DNA of 64,000 nucleotides from Enhygromyxa salina (GTDB lineage Bacteria > Myxococcota_A > Polyangia > Nannocystales > Nannocystaceae): positions 27,957 through 91,956 of the forward strand of contig NZ_PVNK01000127.1 of NCBI RefSeq assembly GCF_002994615.1. Direction: 5' to 3'. This document shows, in pieces, positions 46,739 to 55,506 of this stretch (position 1 is the first letter of the stretch; every line of letters begins with the position of its first letter). The notes beneath the pieces were generated by a model. That model was not told the DNA's origin. It was given only the letters and a program-made list of their open reading frames with translations, and made no database searches. The position numbers and the translations under genes were made by a program.

Positions 46739-48364
46739 TTGACCGACTCGAACGCCGCCCTTCCTCGTCCCCAGTCCGGTCACCCGCCCGGGCTCTACGT
46801 CCTGTTCTTCGCCGAGATGTGGGAGCGCTTCTGCTACTACGGCATGCGAACGCTCCTGGTTCTGTATCTGACCAAGGAGCTGCTGTTCGCCGACAACCCG
46901 GCCTACGGAGTCTACGGCGCGTACACGGCCCTGGTCTACGCGGCCCCGGTCCTCGGCGGCAAGCTGGCCGACGAGCTCCTCGGCTACCGCCGCGCGGTCG
47001 TGATGGGCGGCATCTTGATGGCGCTCGGCGAGTTCATGCTCGTCGGCAACGGGATCGTGACCGAGGGCAACACCTTGCTGTTCCTCGGCATGGGCACGAT
47101 CATCATCGGCAACGGCTACTTCAAGGCCAACATCTCGTCGATCGTCGGCAAGCTCTACGAGGAGGGCGACCCTCGCCGCGACTCGGGCTTCACGATCTTC
47201 TACATGGGCATCAACATCGGCGCGGTGCTCGCGACCACGGTCTGCGGCTACGTCGGTGAGGTCTACGGCTACAAGTGGGGCTTCGGCCTCGCTGGCGTCG
47301 GCATGCTCATCGGCATCACGATCTTCATGCTCGGGCAGGGCAAGCTCGAGGGCCACGGCTTCGCGCCCGACGAGAAGAAGCTCCACGAGCCCTGGAAGGG
47401 GCCGCTGAGCCGCTGGCACATGTCGATCCTCGGCTCGCTCGCGGTCATCCCGGTGCTCTACTTCCTGCTCGTCAGCGAGGGCGCGGTCGCCGACGCGGGC
47501 GCCGACGCGGCCGGGTGGGTCAACACCGTAGCGATGATCCAGCAGAAGGTCCTGTTCGGTCTGAGCTTCGTCGACGTGCTGCTCGGCGTGACGATGGCGA
47601 TCGTGGTGATCAACCTGCTGCGCGGGGCCAACGAGGCCGGCAAGACCGCTCCGCCCGAGAAGCGCACGGTTCAGCGCGACCGGATGATCGTGCTGTTCAT
47701 CCTGATGATCTTCAACATCATGTTCTGGGCCCTGTTCGAGCAGGCCGGGACCTCCCTGACCCTGTTCGCTGACCGGGCCGTCGACCGCCAGATCGACCTG
47801 CTCAACTGGGAGCTGCCGACGACCAACACCCAGGCCTTCAACCCGGCCTTCATCATCATCTTCGGCAGCGTGTTCTCGTGGATGTGGGTCAAGCTCGACA
47901 AGAAGGGCGTCAACCCCAACATCCCGCTCAAGTTCGCGTTCGGCCTGATCCAGCTCGGCTGCGGGTTCCTGATCCTGCTGGTCGGCGCGTCGATGGTCGG
48001 GAGCGACTACAAGGTCGCCCTGGTGTTCCTCGTCGTCATGTACCTGCTCCACACGACCGGCGAGCTGTTCATCTCACCGATCGGCCTGTCGATGGTCACC
48101 AAGCTCGCGCCCGCCCACCTGACCGGCACGGTCATGGGCGCGTGGTTCCTGAGCTTCGCGTTCGCCAACAAGGTCGCGGCCGGCCTCGCCAAGCTGACTG
48201 GCGCCGAGGAAGGCGGAGCCGAGGGGGCCGAGATGGCCGCCCAGGAGGTCATGAACACCTACATCGGGACCTATCAGACCTTCGGGTTCGTGATCGTTGG
48301 CGTCGGGGTGCTGCTGATCCTGCTCTCCGGCTGGCTCAACAAGATGATGCACGGCGTCAAGTAG
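46739..48364 (+). CDS. Proton-dependent oligopeptide transporter (POT family)
   Basis: 541 residues. The family signature FFAEMWERFCYYGMRTLLV (ExxERFxYYG) is near residue 35, in the first membrane segment. About 12-14 hydrophobic segments follow, with a FYMGINIGAVLATTVCGYVG second signature near 170. Imports di- and tripeptides with protons. The start appears to be TTG at 46739 with AGGA six bases upstream; the first in-frame ATG lies inside the signature and cannot be the start. Convergent with the 48382 gene, 17 bases between stops. Confidence 0.92.
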   Translation: MTDSNAALPRPQSGHPPGLYVLFFAEMWERFCYYGMRTLLVLYLTKELLFADNPAYGVYGAYTALVYAAPVLGGKLADELLGYRRAVVMGGILMALGEFMLVGNGIVTEGNTLLFLGMGTIIIGNGYFKANISSIVGKLYEEGDPRRDSGFTIFYMGINIGAVLATTVCGYVGEVYGYKWGFGLAGVGMLIGITIFMLGQGKLEGHGFAPDEKKLHEPWKGPLSRWHMSILGSLAVIPVLYFLLVSEGAVADAGADAAGWVNTVAMIQQKVLFGLSFVDVLLGVTMAIVVINLLRGANEAGKTAPPEKRTVQRDRMIVLFILMIFNIMFWALFEQAGTSLTLFADRAVDRQIDLLNWELPTTNTQAFNPAFIIIFGSVFSWMWVKLDKKGVNPNIPLKFAFGLIQLGCGFLILLVGASMVGSDYKVALVFLVVMYLLHTTGELFISPIGLSMVTKLAPAHLTGTVMGAWFLSFAFANKVAAGLAKLTGAEEGGAEGAEMAAQEVMNTYIGTYQTFGFVIVGVGVLLILLSGWLNKMMHGVK

Positions 48365-48381
48365 GCATCGGCGGCGCGCGC

Positions 48382-49617
48382 TCAGGGCAGCGCGCCAGCA
48401 TCGATCCACTCTTCGATGAGCATGATGGTCACCTCGGGCAGTGGACTCGCGCCATTGCCCGCGGGCATCGAATTCCCCATCCCGCCGAACTCTGCCTGCT
48501 GGCCGCGGAGCTTGGCGATGAGGTAGCTGTTTGCTGAATTCCCGGCTTCGACGAGGCTGGCCCCTACAGCCTGCGCCGAGGGCGTGCCTACGAGTGCCGA
48601 ATATCCATCGACGCTCAAGTCGAGAAACTCGGCCGTGCCGCCTGGTGCGTGGCAGCTGGAGAGCGCGCAGTTGTCGGCCCAGATGGGTTGGATATCGACC
48701 GCGTGCGAGAGCGCTGCGTCGCCGTCGCCGTCGCCGTCACCAGTGTCAGTGTCGCCGTCGCCGTCGCCAGTGTCAGTGTCGCCGTCACCAGGGTCACCGT
48801 CACCGTCGCCTGGAACGTCCGCACCGAGCAGGCCACAGGCAAGAGGAGGTCGAGCGAGGCACTCGTTGTCGGCCCCACAGTATGACGTGGCGTCACACTG
48901 CCCTTCGATGCACGCCTGGCCGGTCGTCGGCAGCGCCGCGCAGACGCTCGCGGCCGCGACACAGATCGCGGTCTTCGGATCGCACATGCCCATCACGCAC
49001 GCAGCGCCTGGGCCCGGCAAGACTGGCTCGGCGATGCAGGTCGAGGTGTCGTCACAGATCGCTCCGGGGGCGCACACGAGCTCCGGGCACGGCTGACCGA
49101 TGCCCGGCAGCGTCCCGGCAGATTGGCAAGGGTTCACACACACACCGGATGTGCAGACCAACCCCTGCGCGCAAGCGCTGAACGCGATGCCGAGCTCGGC
49201 CGACGTAGCGAGGGGCTCACAGACGAAGCCCGCGCCCAGGTTCCCGTGCCACGCCTTGCAAGGCGGGACACACACACCAGCGGGCGGCTCCGGCACCGCC
49301 CCGCTGCAGGCCAGTGATTCGATCGCGCTCAGCTCCGCCGCGGGGCAAGTGCCATCATAGATCAGGCCCGACAAGTACGCCGCATCGTTGAGCTCGTCGT
49401 AGGCCCCGAGCAGTTCGGCGAAACAATCGTTGGGGGTCGGGTAAGGATAGGTGTCGCAGGTACAGGAGTAGACCGCCGAACAGTAGCCTTGGGCCATCTG
49501 CCCCGGGTACTCGTTCGCGCTGACCTGCGGGTCTTCGGCTCTGCAGCCGAGCGAGCAGAACACTGCCAAGTTCGAGACGAGCGCAGCAGCATGGGCGAAA
49601 CGGGAAGATCGACTCAC
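48382..49617 (-). CDS. Lipoprotein with cysteine-rich region and cytochrome-c-like end
   Basis: 411 residues. Signal with lipobox CSLGCRAED. Residues 40-270 are rich in cysteine pairs (CVPPCKAWHG, CTSGVCVNPC, CDDTSTC, CDATSYCGADNEC). [14 protein letters not shown] linker lies at ~272-300. The last 105 residues (VDIQPIWADNCALSSCHAPGG...NSYLIAKLRGQ...GNSMPAGNGASPLPEVTIML...IEEWIDAGA) are built like the cytochrome-c-type domains of planctomycete and myxobacterial surface proteins, but the heme motif reads CX4CH (CALSSCH) instead of CXXCH. Met of NSMP could be the axial ligand. Heme binding is uncertain. Confidence 0.72.
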   Translation of the reverse strand: MSRSSRFAHAAALVSNLAVFCSLGCRAEDPQVSANEYPGQMAQGYCSAVYSCTCDTYPYPTPNDCFAELLGAYDELNDAAYLSGLIYDGTCPAAELSAIESLACSGAVPEPPAGVCVPPCKAWHGNLGAGFVCEPLATSAELGIAFSACAQGLVCTSGVCVNPCQSAGTLPGIGQPCPELVCAPGAICDDTSTCIAEPVLPGPGAACVMGMCDPKTAICVAAASVCAALPTTGQACIEGQCDATSYCGADNECLARPPLACGLLGADVPGDGDGDPGDGDTDTGDGDGDTDTGDGDGDGDAALSHAVDIQPIWADNCALSSCHAPGGTAEFLDLSVDGYSALVGTPSAQAVGASLVEAGNSANSYLIAKLRGQQAEFGGMGNSMPAGNGASPLPEVTIMLIEEWIDAGALP

Positions 49618-49680
49618 GGGTGGGATGGTAGCAGTCGGAGAGCCACGCCACCATGGCGCGGCTCTCCGACGGCCTAGAGC

Positions 49681-49846
49681 CTAGCAGCCCGGGGTGCAAT
49701 GCATCGTGTCGCCTCGCGCCGGAATTTTCGCCGAGGGCGCGAAGCCAAAACGCCGCTGTACCGGGCGTACTGCAAGTTTTGGCGACAAAGCCCTCGGCGA
49801 AAAGGCCAAGCGAGGCGCCGCGAGGCATTGCACCCCGGGCTGCTAG
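49681..49846. repeat. 166-bp CTAG-bounded palindromic element, copy 4
   Basis: CTAGCAGCCCGGGGTGCAAT at the left, GCACCCCGGGCTGCTAG at the right, same length as the copies at 29457 and 38442 but opposite orientation of the core. A further CCTAGAGCCTAG precedes it. Confidence 0.92.
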
Positions 49847-50050
49847 AGTCCCTCGGAGAGCTCGAGCGCGAGCGTCCAGCCGGGAGACTGCGCCCCGTGA
49901 TGCCACCCATCGCAGGTCATGGCACCCAAGAAGGGCTGACGCTCGCTTGGTCCTCGACCCAGTCGAGCGCAGCGGAGACTCCGTCTCGGCCTTCGCCCGG
50001 CTCCACGCCCCCGCCCCTCCAGCACACTGGTATAAGGCAGCCTCAGCAGC
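49847..50050. other. Spacer before the IS66 remnant, with one copy of a 26-bp direct repeat
   Basis: The 26 bases 50026-50051 (ACTGGTATAAGGCAGCC...) recur in the same orientation at 57897-57922, next to the start of the other tnpC. Nothing else recognised in this spacer. Confidence 0.7.
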
Positions 50051-51146
50051 GTGAGCAGCCAGCAGCTCGAGCTGTTTCTCGATGCGATGAGCGAGCAAGC
50101 GGACAACGCCAGCGACGAGCTCACGGCCAAGGAGCAGGACGAGCTGTTGCAGCAGCGGGCCGAAGCTGCGGCCGAGCGCGCGCGGCAAAAGGCCCTCGCC
50201 GACGCGGCCAAGCCCAAGCGCAGTCCGCTGAAGAAGCCGCTGCTGGCCGAGCTCGAGCGCCGCGACAACATCATCGAGGTGCCCGAGGGCGAGCGCGCGT
50301 GCCCGACATGCGGGGAAGAGCGCGAGGTGATCGGCCACTCCTTCAAGCGCCTGGGTCTGCCGCTGTCGATCTCGACGCTGTGCGATCAGATCAAGTGGGG
50401 CGCAGAGCGGCTGGTGCCGCTGTGGCTCGAGGCGATCGACCAGGTCCTCGGCGCTCGCGTCATGCACCTCGACGGCTCGGGCCTCGACGTCCTCGCTCGT
50501 GATCACGCCAAGGGCAAGCGTCGGGGGGCGCTGTGGGGCATGGCCGGGGCGACCTCGACCAAGCCCGAGGTCGCGGCCTACGTCTACGCGTCGACCAAGA
50601 AGGCCCAGGGACAGCGGCCACGTGAGCTTGGGCCGAGCGACATCCTGGCCCTGCGCGAGGGCATCGTAGTGCTCGACATGGACACGCTGTTTACTGCACA
50701 GCGAAAGCGTCCCGAGCTGATCGACTGCGGGTGCAACATGCACGCGCGACGCTACTTCGTGAAGGCCCTCGACAGCGGCGACACACGAGCCGCGCTGGTC
50801 ATCGGAGCCTTCAAGGCGCTGTACCAAGTCGAAGACGAGGTCCGCGACGCCAGCGACGCCGAGCGCCTCGCAGCCCGCCGCGAGCACAGCACCCCCTGCT
50901 ACGACGACATGGTGTCGTGGTGTCGGGCCTACGAGCCTGACGTGCCGCCGAAGTCGCCGCTGGGTCGCGCGATCGGGTATCTGCTGAAGCATCAATTGGC
51001 TTTGCGTCGTTTCGAGAGCGACGGCGGGATCCCGATCGACAACATGGCCGCGGAGCACAACTTCGTCCCGGTCGCGCTGACGCGGAAAAACTTTCTGTTC
51101 GCGGGGTCCGACGCCGGGGCCGAGCGCGCGGCGGTGGTCTATACGA
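50051..51146 (+). pseudogene. IS66 transposase (TnpC) remnant with internal deletion and lost 3' end
   Basis: From the GTG at 50051: an N-terminal coiled region, a zinc-binding RACPTCGEEREVIGHSFK, then a jump straight to RLGLPLSISTLCDQIKWG, then catalytic parts MHLDGSGLDVL, GIVVLDMDTLF and MAAEHNFVPVALTRKNFLFA with GSDAGAERAAVVYTIL. Between GHSFK and RLGLP about 60-70 residues of the normal protein (second zinc half and the VSKYADHLPL region) are missing, in frame. After YTIL the family sequence stops and the frame runs into the antisense of the small gene at 51154. Not expected to be active. Not near-identical to the tnpC at 56985-57896. Confidence 0.85.
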
Positions 51147-51153
51147 TCCTGCG

Positions 51154-51414
51154 TCAGGGGTCGTCCTCAAACCATCGATTCAACTTCCCGTCCAGGATTT
51201 CCCGAAGACGGTCCTTGTCGGCGAACAGTTCCTGCAACGTGGTGATGAAGAACAACTGGTCGAAGGGGGCACTCGGCCTACGGCGCCCCTCAACCCTTGC
51301 GGTGAGGGTCAGCGTGTTGGCCTTCTCCAGCAAGTTCCGGACGACCGGATCTTGCTCGGCGCGTAGGGTCTCCATCGCTTCGTCCCAGTTCAAAAACAGA
51401 TCATCTCGTTCCAT
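51154..51414 (-). CDS. Candidate immunity protein 2
   Basis: 86 residues, acidic (MERDDLFLNWDEAMETLRAE). Starts 9 bases after the stop of the toxin-tail frame, with TAGGAG as ribosome site overlapping that stop. Weakly similar to the product at 51830 by pattern: (E/Q)DPxxRxxL near the start, FDxxxL in the middle and WFxxxP at the end. The two therefore look like duplicated partners of two related tails. The IS66 remnant begins within 10 bases of the stop codon, so the end may be cut. Role inferred from position only. Confidence 0.55.
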   Translation of the reverse strand: MERDDLFLNWDEAMETLRAEQDPVVRNLLEKANTLTLTARVEGRRRPSAPFDQLFFITTLQELFADKDRLREILDGKLNRWFEDDP

Positions 51415-51423
51415 TGCGTACTC

Positions 51424-51686
51424 CTACTTTATCAGCGTGAGCTTCTCGAACACGGGCGTGAGCTTTCCACCCTGCCCTGCAACGATGCCACCCGTTCCAA
51501 CACTCCCCCGGAACACCTGCCCGGAGGGAGAAATCACGAGGGCTTCGCCGACTTCGCCGAGGAATATCTCCGAGCCCTCGGTCCCAGTGGACCTTGCCGC
51601 GGTGACCCCGCCACCTCGCTTGTTGATCTGGGGTACGAGCGCTTCGAACAAGTCGACCTTCTCCGCGCGAGCGCGGCCTCGACGTA
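51424..51686 (-). pseudogene. Orphan RHS toxin tail 2 (5' end lost)
   Basis: An open frame of about 87 codons with no start codon of its own that fits: EKVDLFEALVPQINKRGGGV, TAARSTGTEGSEIFLGEVGE, ALVISPSGQVFRGSVG and GGKLTPVFEKLTLIK. It matches the last 80 residues of the RHS protein ending at 52081 (TQINKLSGG, SAARSAGADGAHIFAGEFGE, ALVVSPSGALFRGN, GGKLQPIYSALKGL). It begins at the edge of the 50-bp repeat copy 1. The upstream RHS part is absent, so it is an orphan tail that could only be used after recombination (inference). Confidence 0.7.
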
Positions 51687-51690
51687 GTCA

Positions 51691-51740
51691 CATGGCCAAC
51701 GCGGGACGAAATCTCGCAAACAGCGCAGGATGGTACACCA
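51691..51740. repeat. 50-bp cassette-boundary repeat, copy 1
   Basis: Core CGGGACGAAATCTCGCAAAC. Matches copies at 56235-56282 and 60604-60653. Lies 90 bases downstream of the immunity candidate at 51830 and directly upstream of the orphan tail frame. Confidence 0.85.
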
Positions 51741-51829
51741 CGGTGGCCAGCTCCAGCTCATCGCGCACAAGGAGGCGCCGTGGATAGACGGATGTTTCCT
51801 ATGCTTTTATCGTTTGGCGCGAGCGAACA

Positions 51830-52081
51830 CTACTCACGGGGCTCCTGGGAGAACCAGGTCAGGTCGTCGAGAGACCCGTTCACGATGGTGTCGATCACCT
51901 TGGGCTTTTCGAACATTTTCGAGAGGATGGTCAACAACCTGTGGACATCGAACTCGGGGTCCACCTCGGTGACTTTTTCGTCCATTAGCGCGGTCTTCAT
52001 CCCGAAACTCAGGAAGGCGCGCTTGCGAGGGTCTTCGACCTTGCTGATCAATGCTGATGCTTCTTCGTATTTGCCGGCCAT
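51830..52081 (-). CDS. Candidate immunity protein 1
   Basis: 83 residues (MAGKYEEASALISKVEDPRK). The ATG at 52081 overlaps the TGA of the RHS gene (TGATG), so translation is coupled to the toxin protein, a typical toxin-immunity arrangement. Base composition is lower in GC than the surroundings. Similar in pattern to the 51154 product. Role inferred from context. Confidence 0.6.
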   Translation of the reverse strand: MAGKYEEASALISKVEDPRKRAFLSFGMKTALMDEKVTEVDPEFDVHRLLTILSKMFEKPKVIDTIVNGSLDDLTWFSQEPRE

Positions 52082-54897
52082 CACAGTCCTTTTAGCGCGG
52101 AGTAGATAGGCTGGAGTTTGCCGCCCGCGCCGACGCCGAACTCGCTTCCGTTCTTGGTGATGTTGCCCCGGAACAGAGCCCCTGAGGGTGACACTACCAG
52201 CGCTTCGCCGAACTCGCCGGCAAAGATATGGGCTCCGTCAGCGCCGGCAGATCGAGCGGCCGACCAACTTCCACCACTGAGTTTGTTGATCTGAGTCGCC
52301 ATACCTTCGAACGCGGTGGCCTTGTCTGCGGCGGTCTCGGTTCCGACGGTGACCTCTTGCAACTCGTCGTCGTGGTTCCACACCATGCTCGACAGGTGCG
52401 GCATTGCGGTCATGTTGCCGTGGGCGTCGTAGGTGTATGCGTGGGTGTAGGGCCCGTTGGCGGGGTCGCCCGGGGCGGAGGTCTCGTCGAGTTGGTTGCC
52501 CTCGTCGTCGTATATGTAATGCCGCGTCCACCCGGTCCCGGTGCCGGGGATGTGCTGCATCTTGAGGATGTTGCCGACCTGGTCGTACGTGAACTTTTGC
52601 GTGTACGTCCGCATGGCGGACGGGTCACTCGTCATCGGCTGGGGGCCGACGGGAATTTGCGTGTCGGTGCGCTGGGTGGTGCCCTGGGTGCTGTGCTCGC
52701 GGCCGGTGGCTTCGATGAGTCGGTAGGTGGCGTCGTAGGTGTAGGAGTTTGCGGGCTCGACGACGCTGTTTTGGAAGTAGACGGTCTGCTGGGCGTCGTC
52801 GCGGATGTCGGTGATGTTGCCGACGGGGTCGTAGTGATAGTGCAGGCCCTGCAGGGTCTTGCTGTCGCTGGTCAGCTCGGCGAGGCGGTAGGTGTGGGGG
52901 TCGTAGGTGTAGGTCGTGGTGGTGGTCGGGCTCGAGGTCGTGCCGTAGACGACGACCTCGCGCTGGCCGCGGGCGTTGTAGGTGATGTCGCCGACGACGG
53001 TCTGGGCGGTGGAGCTGCCGCGGTGTTTGACCTCGACGGTTTGGAGGGCGCCGGCCTCGTCGTAGGTGTAGATAGCCTGGCTGTCGTCGGGTGATATGGC
53101 AGTGAGCACGCGGTTGAGGGCGTCACGCGAGCTGCTGGCCGAGAAGGTCTCGGACTCGAGCAGGGACGCGGCTGCCGTCGCCATGTCGGTGATTGTAGTC
53201 TCTGCCAGCAGGGCACTCCAGTCTGGCTGGGTGGTCTTGCTGGTGACGAGTTGGCGCTGCTCTTCGAGGGCGTTGGCCTTGAAGTCGAACGCCACGTTGG
53301 TCGCCGCGCCCGCGCCGTCGTAGACGCGGTAGACGCGGCCGATGTGGTTGGTGTCCTCCGGCGAAGAGAGTAAGTCGCCATACACGATGCGCCCGAGCAA
53401 CTTTTCGCTCCCGCCCGAAACGCTGACGGTCCGGTCGACCGGGCGCCGCAGGGTGTCGTAGGTGTAGGAGAAGCGCTGGCTGCGGTCGTCCCAGCTGCGC
53501 ATGGGCTGGCCGAGCGCATTGAGCAGGGTCTGCCGGTCACCGGCGTCGTGGCTGAGCACCTCGAGCGAATGGCCGAGCATGCCGTAGACGCGGGCTTCCG
53601 CGGTGTTGCCGCGGGCGTCCTCGACCTCGAGCACGTTGCCCTGAATGTCGAGGACCGACTTGGTCTCGAAGTACTCGTCGTCTTCGTTGATGTCGATGTT
53701 GTGGGCAACGGACAAGAACGGCCGGCCTAACACATCGAGGTGGACCACGGCAGGGGTCCCGTCGTGGTCCGCGGCGAGCTCGGCGGCGCGCTTCTCCGCG
53801 AGCAAGCCGTCGTCGTTGCCGCCGTAGCCGATGCGCTCGGCGTACCAGTCGCTGTCGAGCACGGTGTCGTTGGGGTCCCAGCTGGTCTGCTTCCAGGGCG
53901 TGAACTCGACCTTCGAGTAGGTGCCGTTGGGCAGGTCGGTGCGGATCAGTCGGCCGAGCGGGTCATAGTGGTTGAGGGCGGTCACGCCCTGTTCGACGAG
54001 CTCGTCCTCGTCCTCGTAGTCGGGCGTGCTCGAGTAGTAGGGCTCGTAGGCCTTGATGACGTTGCCCTTGTTGTCGTGGACCACGCGGCCGTTGCCGACC
54101 CAGCGCAGCTCCGGGCTCGTGTCTTCGTGCTGAAGCACGTCGTTGACGAACACCAGCTCGCCGTTGCCGTCGCGCTCGGGCGCCAGGCCCGGCCGGGCCT
54201 GCGCCTTGACCATCAGCACGCCGCCGGCCCCGGAAAAATAGCTGCGCTGCTCGAGCCAGCGCGTGTTGACGTCGGCGTGGGTCTCGCGGGTGCGGGTCTT
54301 GGTCCAGTTGGGCTTGGCGTTGTTCTTCCACTCGAACAGGTCGTACTCGACGGTCGACGTCGGGTCCGACAGCGTGTCGCCGTCGCTGTCGCCGACCTTG
54401 CCGAGCACGGCCGACTTCACGACCAGGCCGAGCACGTCGTGCTCGACCTGCGTGCGGTTGCCGTTGGGGTCCGTGACCTGCCACAGGCCAAGCACGCGAT
54501 AGTCGTGCGCCGCCGTCACGGTCTCGCTCAGCGGGTTGCTGCTGCTGACGACCAGCAAGCTGTGGCTGTCGTAGGTCGTCGAGTAGCTGTTGCCGTAGGG
54601 GTCGTCGACCGAGGTCACGGCGTAGAACTTGCTGGCGTTGTAGGTCGGGTGCCCGGTCCGCACCCACCAGGCGCTGCTGGCGAGCACGTACTTGCCCTCG
54701 GTCTGTAGCTCGGTGTTGGTGGGCGCGCCAGTCAGCGAGCCGAACACCGCGCTGCGCTGCGCGTCGGTCATGGCCATGGTGTCGCTGTCGTAGGGCAGCG
54801 CGCGACTCTCGACGGTGCCCTGGCTCAGCGGGTCGGACAGGTCGTCGGCCATGTAGCGGATCTTGGTGTGGCTCAGCAGGCGCTTTTGTTCGGCGAG
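52081..54897 (-). CDS. RHS-repeat protein, TcB/TcC-like fragment with a toxin tail and no RHS core
   Basis: About 938 codons open from the junction at 54897; the first ATG is 54852 (MADDLSDPLSQGTVESRALP). The stretch LLSHTKIRYMADDLSDPL resembles the region of Tc-toxin B proteins before the YD repeats, so the true start is lost. Many YD/RHS repeats follow (GRLIRTDLPNG, YTYDTLRRPVDRT, YHYDPVGNITDIRDDAQQ, YTYDAHGNMTAMPHLSSM). Right after ELQEVTVGTET the protein jumps to AADKATAFEGMATQINKLSG, an 80-residue tail. The gene at 61129 has about 170 residues of RHS-associated core at this point (RYTGMERDEETGLAYHSARY); here they are missing. Coupled to the small gene at 52081. Confidence 0.82.
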   Translation of the reverse strand, partial: LAEQKRLLSHTKIRYMADDLSDPLSQGTVESRALPYDSDTMAMTDAQRSAVFGSLTGAPTNTELQTEGKYVLASSAWWVRTGHPTYNASKFYAVTSVDDPYGNSYSTTYDSHSLLVVSSSNPLSETVTAAHDYRVLGLWQVTDPNGNRTQVEHDVLGLVVKSAVLGKVGDSDGDTLSDPTSTVEYDLFEWKNNAKPNWTKTRTRETHADVNTRWLEQRSYFSGAGGVLMVKAQARPGLAPERDGNGELVFVNDVLQHEDTSPELRWVGNGRVVHDNKGNVIKAYEPYYSSTPDYEDEDELVEQGVTALNHYDPLGRLIRTDLPNGTYSKVEFTPWKQTSWDPNDTVLDSDWYAERIGYGGNDDGLLAEKRAAELAADHDGTPAVVHLDVLGRPFLSVAHNIDINEDDEYFETKSVLDIQGNVLEVEDARGNTAEARVYGMLGHSLEVLSHDAGDRQTLLNALGQPMRSWDDRSQRFSYTYDTLRRPVDRTVSVSGGSEKLLGRIVYGDLLSSPEDTNHIGRVYRVYDGAGAATNVAFDFKANALEEQRQLVTSKTTQPDWSALLAETTITDMATAAASLLESETFSASSSRDALNRVLTAISPDDSQAIYTYDEAGALQTVEVKHRGSSTAQTVVGDITYNARGQREVVVYGTTSSPTTTTTYTYDPHTYRLAELTSDSKTLQGLHYHYDPVGNITDIRDDAQQTVYFQNSVVEPANSYTYDATYRLIEATGREHSTQGTTQRTDTQIPVGPQPMTSDPSAMRTYTQKFTYDQVGNILKMQHIPGTGTGWTRHYIYDDEGNQLDETSAPGDPANGPYTHAYTYDAHGNMTAMPHLSSMVWNHDDELQEVTVGTETAADKATAFEGMATQINKLSGGSWSAARSAGADGAHIFAGEFGEALVVSPSGALFRGNITKNGSEFGVGAGGKLQPIYSALKGL

Positions 54898-55313
54898 ACG
54901 CGGAGCTGTTGGTGGTCGGCGCGGCGGCCGAGCGCTCGCCGCTGGCGGTGATTGTCGCCGGAGACATGAACGACGTCGCGTGGTCGAGCACGACCCGCCG
55001 CTTCCAGCGAATCAGCGGGCTGCTCGATCCACGCATCTGTCGGGGCATCTACGCGACCTATCACGCCAAACTACCGATCATGCGCTGGCCTCTCGACCAC
55101 GTGTTCTTCTCTGAGGAGCTCCGGCTCGTCGAGATGCGGCGGCTCGGACGGTTTGGCTCCGATCACTTTCCGATCCTCATCACCCTCAGTCATGAGCCAG
55201 CCGAGCGCGAGGGACACGAGGAGGTCCCGCCCGCGGACCGCGAAGATCGAGCGGAGGCCCGAGAGGTCATCGAGGACGCCCGCGACAAGCACGACTCTGA
55301 CAGCCCGGAGTGA
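54893..55313 (+). pseudogene. Endonuclease/exonuclease/phosphatase protein, 5' end lost
   Basis: The open frame starts abruptly at the junction with the RHS fragment (VRRDAELLVVGAAAERSP). It contains the EEP active-site motifs AVIVAGDMNDVAW, WPLDHVFFSEEL and FGSDHFPILITL, and a C-terminal acidic tail (REGHEEVPPADREDRAEARE). The first 200 or so residues of a normal EEP protein, including the N-terminal metal ligand, are missing. The next gene starts at the stop (TGATG). Confidence 0.8.
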
Positions 55314-55489
55314 TGTCCATGCCCAAGACACGAGAATCAAAGGATGAGCACGAGAACGACGAGGAGTCGCGCCGGCGCTGGGTTCACGACGTGACTCGGG
55401 CCGCCGCCGGCGGCGCGGTGACGCTGGTGATCGGCGCGGGTGCCACCGTGCTGCTCGGCTCGGGCGCTACTTCGAAGCCCAAAGGCTAG
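55313..55489 (+). CDS. Small protein with one membrane helix
   Basis: 58 residues: a charged start (MPKTRESKDEHENDEESRRR), then AAAGGAVTLVIGAGATVLLG as a probable membrane segment. Translation coupled to the EEP frame by a TGATG overlap. No family recognised. Confidence 0.55.
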   Translation: MSMPKTRESKDEHENDEESRRRWVHDVTRAAAGGAVTLVIGAGATVLLGSGATSKPKG

Positions 55490-55506
55490 TCGCCTCGCTG
55501 ACCTCG

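Noticed and set aside
28291..49846. CTAG elements as a CRISPR array or tRNA-like genes
   Set aside because: Copies are kilobases apart with no spacers, and no tRNA cloverleaf or CCA end is visible.
51424..51686. Tail 2 as an independent gene from its inner GTG/TTG codons
   Set aside because: No ribosome site, and homology to tail 1 continues upstream of those codons, so it is better read as a truncated tail.
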